Shown here: in pieces, positions 1 through 9,234 of the stretch | How the letters are laid out: each line of letters opens with the position of its first letter | Numbering within the stretch: position 1 is the stretch's first letter | From: Bacteroidales bacterium | GTDB lineage: Bacteria; Bacteroidota; Bacteroidia; Bacteroidales; UBA3824 | DNA: 64,000 nucleotides | Assembly: GCA_016286055.1 (NCBI GenBank) | Contig: JAEERW010000008.1 | Coordinates: forward strand, 62,001-126,000 | Reading direction: 5' to 3' | Notes under the pieces: model-generated | The model's input: only the letters and a program-made list of their open reading frames with translations | Database searches by the model: none | Told to the model about the DNA's origin: nothing | Translations under genes and position numbers: made by a program

Positions 1-1
1 T

Positions 2-3000
2 AAGTACGTCTTCCGAAACGTTGCCGAGGTTGAAATAGAGGTCAACACCCATATCATCTTTTTCGTAGATAAAGGGGTCGAGCATCCAGAACTCTATGTA
101 TTCGATGTTGGATGCTTCAAAGTCGGTGGTTGTGAGTTCGCGCATAACACCGCCCCAACGTTTTGAAGGATTTTTAAGTGAACCGTCTTCGTTGATACCA
201 GCCGAAATACCCGACTCGCCTTCCACGTCGTAGTTGTAAGGTCCGCGCTCGGTGGGATAATAAGCAAGGTTGAGGATGGTCAACTGAGTGGATATTCCGC
301 TGATAGACTGTGCATTTGGGAAAATTTCACGTTCGTAGACTGCACGGATGTAGTGGTTGCTTTGGTCGTCTTTGGTAATATAAGAAGGTGTGATGCCGTA
401 ACTGCTTGTGGCTGTGCCTTGAAGGTCGCTAAGCACATTGTACCACGCCAAACGAGCTCGGTTGAAACCATATCGGAGGTCGTTGTTGTACTTAGCCTCG
501 GGGAAATTTTTGTTTCCACCTGGTGTAGACGCCAAAACCCATTGCGACACGGATTTAACATCAATCTTGGTTTGGGCAGATTCAAAATCGTCGATATAGC
601 ATGTGCCCGCCTTGTCGATAGATCGGCTGTGTCCTGGAACAAGTTGTGCGAACTCGCCTTCAAAGCTCAATCTTGATTCCGCCTTGGTGCTTATCAGCGG
701 CAAACGGTCGATAGCTTTGGTGAGTCCGGGCAATGGCAATGTGTAACGGGTGTCGAGACCCCAGATAACATTCTTAATAGGTTCGTTACCAAAACTTACC
801 TTATTAGTAAGGGTCTTTTCAGAAAGCCTCATCACAGTACCACCAATATTAAAATTCTTGTTGAACTGATAGTTGAGATGCGTACCCATAAGGTTTTTGG
901 TGGTAGAGTTAAAGGTGGTGTTGCTCTCTACCGAAACAAGTATTTTGTTTCCCGACGAAAGAATAGATTCGTTAAGAATCTTTACCGAACCCAGAAGATA
1001 ATCCACAGTATAATCGCTACCCTCTTTCAACTGCATTCCGCCACAGGTAACTTTTACCGAACCTTCGGGAATGTTCATAGCATCGAGAGATATTTCGCTT
1101 CCCGCCGACGATTTGTATTTACCTGTAATGTAAAACTTGTCGCGCTCGGCGTTCTGTTTGGCTATTGTCTTGGTGCTGTCGTAAAGTTGGTTGTAGCAAT
1201 ATTTGGCTGCGTCGCCACTGTTGTTGATTTTCTTTTCGAGATACGAGCCGAAGGGTTCGAGCATAGGCAGATAAAGACGTCCGCGCTCAGGATTAATTGT
1301 TACACCGGGAATAAAGTCGAAAACACCGTCTGGGGTAGATTCGAGAGCTGTGTTGGCATTATCAAGGTTAAAGACCCTGAGCAACACCTTGCCATCAATG
1401 TCGCCGGCATTAAGATAGTTGATCTCGGTGCCGGTTTTGTCGTTGTGATATTTAATCTGCAGGCGGAAGTTGTCTTTTTCTATCTGGAAAGCGTTGAGCG
1501 AATAAACGTTTTTCATCATAAGTTGCCAGTTTGGCAATGCAGGCGAAAACGAAGTGCCGCGCAAAAGTTTCAAAATCAAAGTCTGCGAAGGCTGCACTTC
1601 CGAACTAAACTCACCCACTTTGTAGGTTTTACCTTTATATGTGTATTCATACGCAACAGCAAGTACTTCGTCGTCTTGGAGAGCGGCGTTAAGCGAAATA
1701 AAACCTAGTTGCGGATTAAAAGTATATTCGTTTTGGGCAAGTTTGCGTGCGTTGCCAATCTTTTCGTAATCGGTACCAGGCTCAAAACGTCCGTTCAAAG
1801 TGCTTGTTACCGAATTAATATCGCGTACCGCCTTATAAGAACCAGTTAAAATAGCATAAAGATTGTTGGCAGTGTTGGAGGGCGAAGCGTTCGACAAACT
1901 AGTTTTGTGCACAGCTGTTCGGTTGTAAATAATTGACGGTTCGCCAAGGTCGAGGAAAGCCACGGAGTTTCGGGTGTCGTCGGTAGCAAGTCTTTTGTTG
2001 GTTACCCAAACTTCGATGTTGGTGACGTTGATACCCGACTGAATAATGGGAAGATTTGCCAATGCACGCTCATAATTGTCGCGGAAAAAATGGTTGAGGA
2101 AAAAGTGGCGGTTGGCCTCGTAGTCGCTCGCCTGAATACTAAACTCATTGGTGACAGCTCCAGCGTTGACCTCAATGGTGCGGGTTTCGCCCTTCTGCTG
2201 CGAAAGCACTGCGGTGGCGGTAAGTTTGCCGAATTTCAAATCGGTTTTGATACCAAACAATGTGCTGCTTCCTTGTATCAATGTGCCTTCAAGCGGCATC
2301 GATACGTTGCCGAACTCTATGCGTTGGATAATTTCGTCGTCGTGACCAATATATTCTATGTTTTGCTTATTCTCAAATTCAAAAGTAGCCTCGGTGTTGT
2401 AGTTGATTCCAATTTTCATCTTGTCGCCGATAGTACCTGTAACGCCTACCTGCATATTCATATCAAAATCGAACGATACATCGTTGCGTTGTTTTTTAGG
2501 AAGGGTGAAGTTGTCGATTTTAGTAATATCAACACCGCATGTTACCATTACATTACCCTGAGCCTTAATGTCGATAACGTTTGTACCAAACACACGGTCG
2601 AATCCGCGTATATCCACATTAATATGCGGATTAAGGTAGCGGTCGAGTCCGTTGCGGCTACCCTTGTCGCCACGTGCGCTCTGCATAAGCATCTGTTGAC
2701 GCCAATATTCACGCATTTCGGTGCGGTTGGCAGCTGAGTCGTGGCTCTGACGATCGGTGGTTTGCGGACGACCCACATCCATTCCGCCCACTTTTTGCTG
2801 AGTGGTGTAAGTGCCAGTTTTGTAATCGTACTCGGTTTGTGTGGAGATATTGTCAGGGTCTTTGAGTTGGATAGGAGAATTTTGGCGGATACGGTCAGTG
2901 TCGCCGTCGATTCCGGGACGCTCCCACAATGTACTGTTATTAATTCCTGCATTTGACGGGGATGAAGCAAGCACTGCCGCCGCAAAAACCGCAACTGCGC

Positions 3001-3034
3001 CCGTCATACCAAGAGTTCTTCTTATGTGTTTCAT
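2..3034 (-). CDS. sprA: SprA, type IX secretion outer-membrane translocon (C-terminus outside window)
   Basis: SprA (Sov) is the giant outer-membrane channel through which type IX substrates leave the cell. The reading frame stays open from the ATG at 3034 to the window edge, about 1011 residues; family members reach roughly 2300-2500, so more than half is missing. The N-terminus is a signal peptide (MKHIRRTLGMTGAV..., cleavage near SNA). Diagnostic stretches include VDIRGFDRVFGTNVIDIKAQ and, further on, FEFENKQNIEYIGHDDEI followed by GNVSMPLEGTLI, the usual SprA N-terminal pattern. It lies 25 bp behind ruvA, a linkage common in Bacteroidota, and is probably cotranscribed with it. Confidence 0.93.
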   Translation of the reverse strand, partial: MKHIRRTLGMTGAVAVFAAAVLASSPSNAGINNSTLWERPGIDGDTDRIRQNSPIQLKDPDNISTQTEYDYKTGTYTTQQKVGGMDVGRPQTTDRQSHDSAANRTEMREYWRQQMLMQSARGDKGSRNGLDRYLNPHINVDIRGFDRVFGTNVIDIKAQGNVMVTCGVDITKIDNFTLPKKQRNDVSFDFDMNMQVGVTGTIGDKMKIGINYNTEATFEFENKQNIEYIGHDDEIIQRIEFGNVSMPLEGTLIQGSSTLFGIKTDLKFGKLTATAVLSQQKGETRTIEVNAGAVTNEFSIQASDYEANRHFFLNHFFRDNYERALANLPIIQSGINVTNIEVWVTNKRLATDDTRNSVAFLDLGEPSIIYNRTAVHKTSLSNASPSNTANNLYAILTGSYKAVRDINSVTSTLNGRFEPGTDYEKIGNARKLAQNEYTFNPQLGFISLNAALQDDEVLAVAYEYTYKGKTYKVGEFSSEVQPSQTLILKLLRGTSFSPALPNWQLMMKNVYSLNAFQIEKDNFRLQIKYHNDKTGTEINYLNAGDIDGKVLLRVFNLDNANTALESTPDGVFDFIPGVTINPERGRLYLPMLEPFGSYLEKKINNSGDAAKYCYNQLYDSTKTIAKQNAERDKFYITGKYKSSAGSEISLDAMNIPEGSVKVTCGGMQLKEGSDYTVDYLLGSVKILNESILSSGNKILVSVESNTTFNSTTKNLMGTHLNYQFNKNFNIGGTVMRLSEKTLTNKVSFGNEPIKNVIWGLDTRYTLPLPGLTKAIDRLPLISTKAESRLSFEGEFAQLVPGHSRSIDKAGTCYIDDFESAQTKIDVKSVSQWVLASTPGGNKNFPEAKYNNDLRYGFNRARLAWYNVLSDLQGTATSSYGITPSYITKDDQSNHYIRAVYEREIFPNAQSISGISTQLTILNLAYYPTERGPYNYDVEGESGISAGINEDGSLKNPSKRWGGVMRELTTTDFEASNIEYIEFWMLDPFIYEKDDMGVDLYFNLGNVSEDVL

Positions 3035-3059
3035 CAATAGTTAGTTTAATGCTAAAAAA

Positions 3060-3644
3060 TCAGACGCTCCTCAACGCCTGTTTAATCAAATCTTCGGCAC
3101 TGAGCGAAGGACTTGCCTTCAAAACAGCACCCACAACCTTTTCGGCTGCAGCCTTAGGATATCCGAGCATAACAAGGGCAGCAATTGCCTCCTCGCGGTT
3201 GGCGTTTTGTGGCGATACTGATACAATGTCAACTCCTGCTGCAGATTTTTTGAGTTTGTCTTTCAAATCTATTACTATTCTTTGCGCAGTTTTGGGACCT
3301 ATGCCCTTAACCCTGCCAATCAATTTGGCATCTTCGGAAACCACAGCGTTTTGCAATTCGGCGGGACTCATAGACGAAAGCACCACACGTGCCGTGTTTG
3401 GTCCTACGCCCGAAACATCCAAAAGGCTGCGGAAAATCTCACGCTCGTATTTATCGGCAAATCCATAAAGTATGTTAGCGTCCTCGCGTATCACCTGATG
3501 GATAAAAAGTTTTACATCCGCCTTGCCTTCCAACGCAGAAAAAGTGTTTAGCGTAATATTAATCAAAAAACCAACGCCATTATTGTCTACCACGGCATAA
3601 GAGGGTGTTAGTTCTGATAATTTTCCTATAATATATTCATACAT
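3060..3644 (-). CDS. ruvA: Holliday junction branch migration protein RuvA
   Basis: RuvA tetramers bind four-way DNA junctions and load the RuvB motor during recombinational repair. The 194-residue protein has the normal length. It shows an N-terminal OB-fold domain (about 1-64), two helix-hairpin-helix motifs (LLDVSGVGPNTARVVLS and LIGRVKGIGPKTAQRIV) and a short C-terminal RuvB-binding domain after a linker near residue 140. It starts 6 bp after the upstream DUF4294 gene and precedes sprA, so the three form one minus-strand unit. Confidence 0.97.
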   Translation of the reverse strand: MYEYIIGKLSELTPSYAVVDNNGVGFLINITLNTFSALEGKADVKLFIHQVIREDANILYGFADKYEREIFRSLLDVSGVGPNTARVVLSSMSPAELQNAVVSEDAKLIGRVKGIGPKTAQRIVIDLKDKLKKSAAGVDIVSVSPQNANREEAIAALVMLGYPKAAAEKVVGAVLKASPSLSAEDLIKQALRSV

Positions 3645-3650
3645 AATTAG

Positions 3651-4280
3651 TTATAATAATCCGTTTTCTATTCTGATAATAATGTCCTCAATCATTTTAT
3701 CCTCCTCATCGGCGTCGTATTCCGATTTGAGATTGGAGCCGAAAAGCCTTGCCACGCCCTGCCACAGAAAAGCGCTGAATCCACCCTTCAACTCCTGAAT
3801 CACCTGATATGTGGTGTTGCCAGTTTCGCGGTCCACAAGTTTGATAAGTATCTTGCCTTGCGAAATGGTCAAGTGTATTAGTTCATCCTCAAATTGGTCG
3901 CGAAGTTCTTTCTCCTTAGCCTTGATAAACACCTTACGTTGGTCTTCGTCGGTGATATGTTTGAGCGAATCTTCAATTTCGGCGTACACCTTGCGGATAA
4001 GCACCGAATACGGATACACGCGCCTTACATTGTAGAGCAATTTGGAATATTGCTGTTGCTGCCGCTTGGTTTTAAACACATACGGCGGACGTGCCAAGGC
4101 GGGACGAAACTCCTTGATAAGGATAGTGTCGGTACCCTCGGTGCGGTACGGAAGCCATTGCACGCTGTTTTTGCGCTCCTCGTCTTCGATAGCCTGATAC
4201 TCGTCGAAAGTGATTATGCGCTGCGCCTCACATGTGGCTGTCCATAGCGATATAATAAGAAATAAATACAGCCGTTTCAT
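3651..4280 (-). CDS. DUF4294 family exported protein
   Basis: Bacteroidota-specific protein of unknown function with a cleavable signal peptide (MKRLYLFLIISLWTATCEAQ). The 209-residue sequence matches the DUF4294 pattern: a YPYSVLIRKVYAEIE segment followed by a conserved helical part containing FIKAKEKELRDQFEDELIHL and GGFSAFLWQGVARLFG. It probably acts in the periplasm. First gene of the unit with ruvA and sprA; its own TAnnTTTG promoter lies 34 bp upstream, back to back with that of ldcA. Any link to type IX secretion is only by neighbourhood. Confidence 0.8.
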   Translation of the reverse strand: MKRLYLFLIISLWTATCEAQRIITFDEYQAIEDEERKNSVQWLPYRTEGTDTILIKEFRPALARPPYVFKTKRQQQQYSKLLYNVRRVYPYSVLIRKVYAEIEDSLKHITDEDQRKVFIKAKEKELRDQFEDELIHLTISQGKILIKLVDRETGNTTYQVIQELKGGFSAFLWQGVARLFGSNLKSEYDADEEDKMIEDIIIRIENGLL

Positions 4281-4313
4281 ACTTGAACATTTTTACTTAA
4301 AAAATAAAACTAC

Positions 4314-4321
4314 AAAAGTAA
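4314..4321 (-). promoter_or_regulatory. -7 box TACTTTTG for DUF4294-ruvA-sprA
   Basis: On the minus strand the sequence reads TACTTTTG, a perfect match to the Bacteroidota primary-sigma -7 box TAnnTTTG, 34 bp before the DUF4294 start codon. Confidence 0.65.
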
Positions 4322-4331
4322 TCTATTTTTT

Positions 4332-4339
4332 TACCTTTG
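4332..4339 (+). promoter_or_regulatory. -7 box TACCTTTG for ldcA
   Basis: TACCTTTG matches TAnnTTTG and lies 33 bp before the ldcA ATG. It is divergent from, and only 10 bp away from, the opposing box. Confidence 0.7.
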
Positions 4340-4371
4340 CACTTATATATGGTTAAAAATAAAACAGACAG

Positions 4372-5319
4372 ATGAAAAAAATATTGCCCCCCCGTCTCCA
4401 AAAAGGCGACAAAGTGGGTATAATTGCCCCCGCCGGACCCATCACCGACAAACAAAAACGCATTGCCGAAGCTAAAATACTGAAAGCCGGATATATACCC
4501 GTGTCAGTAGGCGACATTACAAGCAAAATGGGATACCTCGCAGGGTGCGACGAATACCGCGCAGAACAAATAAACACTCTATTCGCCGACAAAAGTGTTA
4601 AAGCTTTATTAGCTGCAAGGGGTGGTTACGGGTGCACAAGGATCTTAGATAAAATAGACTACGAACTAATAAAAGAGAACCCAAAAATAATCGGCGGTTA
4701 TAGCGACCTTACCGCACTTATCTGCGCCATCTACAAAAAAACGGGACTCGTAACATTCCACTCGTCGATGCTTGTGCCCGACGAAACCGACTACTCAAAA
4801 AATAGTATGTGGGATATTTTTGAAAACGGGCTCAAAAATTACCGAATAACCTGCGAAGATACCAACAAGCAAAATAATGAACTGTCTTCGCAAGAGCCAA
4901 CAGTTTTAAAATCAGGCAAATGCCGTGGAACGCTATTTGGTGGCAACTTAACTTTACTTCAATCGCTCTTAGACACCGAATACGATTTCAACCTTAATAA
5001 TAAAATATTGTTTCTTGAAGAAATCAACGAGCCGCCCTACAAGGTAGACCGAATGTTAACACACCTAAAAAATGCAGGAAAACTGCGTGGTATCCGCGGC
5101 ATAATTTTCGGCATAATGAAAGGCTGCGAAGCGCAAGGCAACGAATCGCTCTCGCTCGACTACGTTATCGAAGATTTTATAAAAGACCTCAACATTCCAG
5201 TAGTAAAAAACTTTACATTTGGACACGTGCAGTCGAGATGTACTTTCCCTATTGGGGTAAAGGCATTGTTAGATACCGACAAAATGGAGGTAAAATTGTT
5301 GGAGGGGTGCGTGGAATAA
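4372..5319 (+). CDS. ldcA: LD-carboxypeptidase (peptidase S66)
   Basis: Cytoplasmic enzyme of peptidoglycan recycling that removes the terminal D-alanine from L,D-linked murein tetrapeptides. The 315-residue protein carries the S66 signature: GDKVGIIAPAGPI at the N-terminus, ARGGYGCTRIL, and the catalytic Ser-Glu-His set as Ser111 (GGYSDLTAL), Glu217 (FLEEINEPPY) and His285 (FTFGHVQSRC). Length and spacing are normal. It is a single plus-strand gene with its own promoter; its stop codon lies almost against the end of the convergent mqnC. Confidence 0.93.
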   Translation: MKKILPPRLQKGDKVGIIAPAGPITDKQKRIAEAKILKAGYIPVSVGDITSKMGYLAGCDEYRAEQINTLFADKSVKALLAARGGYGCTRILDKIDYELIKENPKIIGGYSDLTALICAIYKKTGLVTFHSSMLVPDETDYSKNSMWDIFENGLKNYRITCEDTNKQNNELSSQEPTVLKSGKCRGTLFGGNLTLLQSLLDTEYDFNLNNKILFLEEINEPPYKVDRMLTHLKNAGKLRGIRGIIFGIMKGCEAQGNESLSLDYVIEDFIKDLNIPVVKNFTFGHVQSRCTFPIGVKALLDTDKMEVKLLEGCVE

Positions 5320-5321
5320 TT

Positions 5322-6416
5322 TCACACAAACTCATACCGTGAATTTCTGCGGCACGGTTCAAATCCCGCTTCGCGAATTGCGGCTATCATTTCGTTAGAA
5401 TCGAGACTATAATTAGCACCCGCTGCCGACACCACGTGTTCCTCCATCATAATAGATCCAAAATCGTTTGCGCCCGAATGAAGGCATATTTGCGCAATTT
5501 CTTTACCAACAGTGAGCCACGATGCCTGAATATTAGCTATATTATTGAGTATCAATCTACTAATAGCAATCATACGGATATATTCTTCACCCGAAACAGG
5601 TGCGAACATACCATATTCTTTAACCAAACGTGTATCTTCGCTACAAAATGGCCACGGAATAAAGGTAACAAAGCCTTGGCTGTACTCTGGTTTTCGTGCC
5701 TGCGTTTCGCGAAGGGCAATAAGATGTTGGATGCGCTCTTCAAGAGTTTCCACGTGACCAAACATCATAGTGCAAGAGGTGGGCAAATTTAGCACGTGGG
5801 CTTGGTGCATAACTTCGAGCCACTCCTCTGCCGAACACTTTGCCGGCGACACAATTTTACGAACACGGTCTACAAGAATCTCCGCACCTGCACCGGGCAG
5901 CGAATCAAGTCCCGCAGCGTGAAGTTTTTCTAACACCTCGCGATAAGTCAACCCCGAAGTCTTGCTAAGATATGCCACCTCGGCTGGACCAAGTGCATGA
6001 AGAACTACTCCGGGAAACTCCCTCTTTAAATCACTAAAAAGTTTGCAATAAAAATCCATTCCAAAATCGGGATTCATTCCACCTTGCAAAAGCACTTGGT
6101 TTCCTCCTGCGGCAAACAAAGCGGAGATTTTTTCGCGATATTGCTCCATTGTGGTAACATACGCCTCGGGCGAATTTTTAGAACGCGAAAAATTGCAGAA
6201 CTTGCACCGCGTTACGCATATATTCGAAAGGTTAATATTGCGGTCGATTATCCATCCCACCTTGTTGTAGTCTTCGGGCTTTTTAAAACTATTCTTTACT
6301 TCGTTAGCCGCCGCAGAAAGTAGTGCTAAGGGTGCATTCTTATAGAGAAATACTCCCTCGTCTAATGTTAGCGGTTGCAACTTCAAAGCCTTAGATATAA
6401 TGCTGTCTATATTCAT
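5322..6416 (-). CDS. mqnC: Cyclic dehypoxanthine futalosine synthase
   Basis: Radical-SAM enzyme that converts dehypoxanthine futalosine into its cyclic form in the futalosine route to menaquinone. The [4Fe-4S]-binding motif is CVTRCKFC (Cys67, 71, 74). Typical MqnC stretches follow: LQGGMNPDFGMDFYCKLF, LDSLPGAGAEILVDRVRKI, TMMFGHVETLEERI and GANDFGSIMMEEHVVSAAGA. The last block separates MqnC from the related MqnE. It sits 24 bp behind ttcA and is probably cotranscribed with it. No other futalosine gene is in the window. Confidence 0.93.
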   Translation of the reverse strand: MNIDSIISKALKLQPLTLDEGVFLYKNAPLALLSAAANEVKNSFKKPEDYNKVGWIIDRNINLSNICVTRCKFCNFSRSKNSPEAYVTTMEQYREKISALFAAGGNQVLLQGGMNPDFGMDFYCKLFSDLKREFPGVVLHALGPAEVAYLSKTSGLTYREVLEKLHAAGLDSLPGAGAEILVDRVRKIVSPAKCSAEEWLEVMHQAHVLNLPTSCTMMFGHVETLEERIQHLIALRETQARKPEYSQGFVTFIPWPFCSEDTRLVKEYGMFAPVSGEEYIRMIAISRLILNNIANIQASWLTVGKEIAQICLHSGANDFGSIMMEEHVVSAAGANYSLDSNEMIAAIREAGFEPCRRNSRYEFV

Positions 6417-6440
6417 TTTAATTACTATTATCTAAACAAA

Positions 6441-7193
6441 TTATTTAATTAAATAATCACTATTGATATTACTCATACTGTTAAAGATATTCACCCTTGC
6501 GCCGGGGTTCATCGTTTCAAGATAGTCGGCAAATTGTCGGAAACGTCCACGGGCAGTTACGGTTTCAAATCCACATTCCGACTTAATTTTCGGGAATCCG
6601 TAGAGGTCGGCATAGAGCCTCGTCTGTTCTTTGTTAATCTTAATCAGCGGACGCACCACATCCAATCGTCCATCGAAAAATGACATCTTGGGCGGAATAC
6701 TGCAAAATTCGCCGTGATAAACCATATTCATCATCAGAGTCTCCACAGCATCGTCCATATTGTGACCAAGGGCAAGTTTATTAAACCCCTCCTCGCGGGT
6801 AAAATCAAAGAGAATTTTTCGGCGAACACGGCTGCAAATAAAGCAACGGTTTTCGGCATTGCGAAGATCTTCGAGTACAACATTCTTTACAACGAGCGGA
6901 GTTTCAAGGTCGTCGCAAAAGCGTTGAACTTGGTCGAAATGTAAATTATACGCGGCATTTTCTACGTGAACATAAACGGCAGTGAGCGAAAAATCTGTTT
7001 TAAACACTAAACGATTGAAAGCCAGCAGATGTAGGAGTGTCAAACTATCCTTACCACCTGAAATTCCTACTGCGAATCTATCTCCTTTTTCAACAAGATG
7101 GTACTCTTCGCACGTTTTTACAAAGGCAGAACGGATTTCGCCAATCTTGCGTTTTTGCTTAGTATCGAATTTTCCCGAGAATATGTTCGCCAT
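6441..7193 (-). CDS. ttcA: TtcA-family tRNA 2-thiolation PP-loop ATPase
   Basis: Likely adenylates and thiolates C32 of certain tRNAs, using an iron-sulfur cluster. The 250-residue sequence shows the PP-loop SGGKDS (45-50), the CxxC pair Cys117/Cys120 (NRCFICSRVRR), a third cysteine at Cys207 (SECGFE) and the LGHNMDDAVETLMMN block, as in TtcA. It is shorter than the E. coli enzyme (311 residues), which is common in this phylum. A TAnnTTTG box lies 23 bp before the ATG. A related tRNA thiolase cannot be fully excluded. Confidence 0.88.
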   Translation of the reverse strand: MANIFSGKFDTKQKRKIGEIRSAFVKTCEEYHLVEKGDRFAVGISGGKDSLTLLHLLAFNRLVFKTDFSLTAVYVHVENAAYNLHFDQVQRFCDDLETPLVVKNVVLEDLRNAENRCFICSRVRRKILFDFTREEGFNKLALGHNMDDAVETLMMNMVYHGEFCSIPPKMSFFDGRLDVVRPLIKINKEQTRLYADLYGFPKIKSECGFETVTARGRFRQFADYLETMNPGARVNIFNSMSNINSDYLIK

Positions 7194-7215
7194 AAGTCAA
7201 TGTTTTTTTAGAGCG

Positions 7216-7223
7216 CAAAAATA
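7216..7223 (-). promoter_or_regulatory. -7 box TATTTTTG for ttcA-mqnC
   Basis: Minus-strand TATTTTTG (TAnnTTTG consensus) 23 bp before the ttcA ATG. Confidence 0.6.
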
Positions 7224-7246
7224 AAAATAATATGCAAAATTTCTAT

Positions 7247-7254
7247 TACCTTTG
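7247..7254 (+). promoter_or_regulatory. -7 box TACCTTTG that fixes the start of the DUF4296 gene
   Basis: TACCTTTG lies across position 7252, where a longer frame could begin, so transcription must start after that codon. The true start is therefore the ATG at 7279. Confidence 0.7.
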
Positions 7255-7278
7255 CAGCGAATAATCAAACCAAACGAA

Positions 7279-8013
7279 ATGAACCAAACCACGATAAAGA
7301 CCATAGCGGCAGCATTTGCACTCGCACTCTCCTCGTGCGGCAACGAACCACCCATCAGCGAGAGCAAGGCGGTGGAAGTAATTATCAAAATGCACGAAGC
7401 CGACGCCATAATGTTTGTAACAGGGTATAACGACGCCAACCTACGTGGCGACAGTGCGTCGTACTACAACTACATTTTCAAAGAAACTGGCGTTACCAAG
7501 GCGGAGTTTTTAGAAACCATAGATTGGTACACACAGCATCCCGAACGCTACAAAACCCTCTACGATAAAGTGGTAAAAGTAGTAAACGCCGATGATGAAA
7601 GACAACGCGAACGCGATGATATAAACCGTGTGAAAGCCGACAACGACATATGGAACCTCCGTTCGTATTACAATCTACCATCCGACGGTATCACCAACCC
7701 GATAGCATTCGAAATACCCACCGATCAACACGGAATATACACAGTATCAGCCGATTTTATCTACTACGCCGACGATGGGACTGTAGATCCACGCTTAAGC
7801 ATAATTGCAGATTACGAAGATGGAACAAACGATTATAATCCCACACGAGGCATTGTAAAAGACGGCAAAAAACATCGTTACAGCGCTATGATTAAAACTA
7901 ATCCAGCAAAAGAACTTAAACAAATCCGCGGATGGATTTGCGACCAAGCCGACGCCACTAAAAGCAAGCACGTAGATGTTTCAGATATAAAACTTCTTTA
8001 CACAAAGGAATAA
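7279..8013 (+). CDS. DUF4296 family lipoprotein
   Basis: Probable outer-membrane or periplasm-facing lipoprotein of unknown function. From the ATG at 7279 the protein has 244 residues and a lipobox (ALALSSC, Cys20). The conserved part resembles DUF4296: ESKAVEVIIKMHEADAIMF followed by a stretch ending in FKETGVTKAEFLETIDWYTQHPERYKTLYDK. The C-terminal half looks beta-rich and may be a separate carbohydrate-binding-like domain (GIYTVSADFIYYADDGTVDP). It is followed 17 bp later by recO. Confidence 0.75.
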   Translation: MNQTTIKTIAAAFALALSSCGNEPPISESKAVEVIIKMHEADAIMFVTGYNDANLRGDSASYYNYIFKETGVTKAEFLETIDWYTQHPERYKTLYDKVVKVVNADDERQRERDDINRVKADNDIWNLRSYYNLPSDGITNPIAFEIPTDQHGIYTVSADFIYYADDGTVDPRLSIIADYEDGTNDYNPTRGIVKDGKKHRYSAMIKTNPAKELKQIRGWICDQADATKSKHVDVSDIKLLYTKE

Positions 8014-8030
8014 ACCAACACAAAATAATA

Positions 8031-8753
8031 ATGAAACAAACAGCCCGAGCCATAACGCTAAATTGCACCAAGTACAGCGACAACAAACTGATTGTCAACA
8101 CATACACTCGCGAACTTGGCAGGGCTGCGTTTGCCATTAGAATTCCCCAAAACCGAAAAGCATCTCCCCTATCCTACTGTCAACCACTATTTATCAACGA
8201 GATAGAGTACAATTCCGCTCCTGAGGCAGAAATCAAACAGGCTTCGAAAATATACCCGTGGTATACATACACTTCAATTCCATTCAGCACCACCAAAACC
8301 ACTACTGCAATATTCATAACAGAGATTTTGGCCAAGGTGCTCACGTTTTCTGAAAAAAACGAGGAACTCTACGACTACATAACTGCAAGCTTGAAACTAT
8401 TTGACCAAAACGAGGTGAGTGGAAAGAATTTCCACCTGAAATTTCTACTGCAGATTACTAAATATTTAGGTTTTTACCCTGCCAACAGATATTCTGAATT
8501 GCGCCCGTGTTTCGACATCGCAAACGCCAAGTTCACAGCCAACATCACTTCGGCAAAGCAGGCAATACATCCGCCTTTTAGCGAAATTTTCAGCAGGATT
8601 CTCGACTACGACTACATTCCATGCGACCTTATACCCCTCAGCGGAAGCGACCGTAGTTTCCTCCTTGAAAAAATTATCGAATATTACCACTACCGTTTTG
8701 AGAATATCGCCTCGGTAAATAGTCTCGAAGTTTTGAAAACAGTATTTCATTAA
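8031..8753 (+). CDS. recO: DNA repair protein RecO
   Basis: RecO anneals single-stranded DNA and, with RecR, loads RecA at gaps. The 240-residue protein has the N-terminal OB-fold signature (ARAITLNCTKYSDNKLIVNTYTRELGR, read as consecutive parts), then the helical RecO core (FHLKFLLQITKYLGFYP). The cysteine cluster of the zinc-binding version is absent, as in many Bacteroidota RecO proteins. It sits between a lipoprotein gene and a small acidic protein gene, all in the same direction. Confidence 0.88.
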   Translation: MKQTARAITLNCTKYSDNKLIVNTYTRELGRAAFAIRIPQNRKASPLSYCQPLFINEIEYNSAPEAEIKQASKIYPWYTYTSIPFSTTKTTTAIFITEILAKVLTFSEKNEELYDYITASLKLFDQNEVSGKNFHLKFLLQITKYLGFYPANRYSELRPCFDIANAKFTANITSAKQAIHPPFSEIFSRILDYDYIPCDLIPLSGSDRSFLLEKIIEYYHYRFENIASVNSLEVLKTVFH

Positions 8754-8766
8754 CATATATATTATT

Positions 8767-9213
8767 ATGGAGAGCAATTTAAACATTATTATCGGACAGG
8801 GACTCGGCCCGTTGCAGTTCGGAGCCACCGAGGAAGAGATTAAAGAGATTTTCGGCGAACCCGACGAAACCGAAAAAGAAACCGACTCAAACACTGTTAC
8901 ACTGTTCTACGACGACATTATGACAGATTTTGTTTTGGAACCCGACGAAGACGACGAAACATACCGCCTATCTTCTATCCTTACATCAAATCACGACTAC
9001 TCCATCGACAACAAAATCAAATTCGGCGACAAAGAGGAGGCTCTTATAAAATACGCCAAAACCCTCAAAGCTGAACCACCAGAAACCGAAACCGACCCCG
9101 AAACAAACGAAAAATTCCTTTACTTCGACGACCTCAACCTTGTGGCTATTTTCGACAAGGAAGGTCTCGCTAGCGTACAAATTAGTGCGTGGGACGAAGA
9201 CGAAGAAGAATAA
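8767..9213 (+). CDS. Small acidic protein of unknown function
   Basis: I do not recognise the family. The 148-residue product has no signal peptide or membrane segment, is strongly acidic and ends in a run of Asp/Glu (WDEDEEE). It opens with NIIIGQGLGPLQFGATEEEI followed by FGEPDE, a pattern seen in small cytosolic beta/alpha proteins of unknown role, then two beta-rich segments. It lies 13 bp behind recO and 21 bp before ctpA, so it is probably cotranscribed with both. The ATG at 8767 gives a full product with no competing start. Confidence 0.75.
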   Translation: MESNLNIIIGQGLGPLQFGATEEEIKEIFGEPDETEKETDSNTVTLFYDDIMTDFVLEPDEDDETYRLSSILTSNHDYSIDNKIKFGDKEEALIKYAKTLKAEPPETETDPETNEKFLYFDDLNLVAIFDKEGLASVQISAWDEDEEE

Positions 9214-9234
9214 ACCATTAAAATACATATCATT

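Noticed and set aside
878..2737. Long plus-strand open frames across 878-1708 and 2090-2737
   Set aside because: They lie antisense to the continuous sprA frame and have no family features.
5740..5765. parS-like CACGTG at 5751 in mqnC
   Set aside because: Only the central hexamer fits; the arms do not match.
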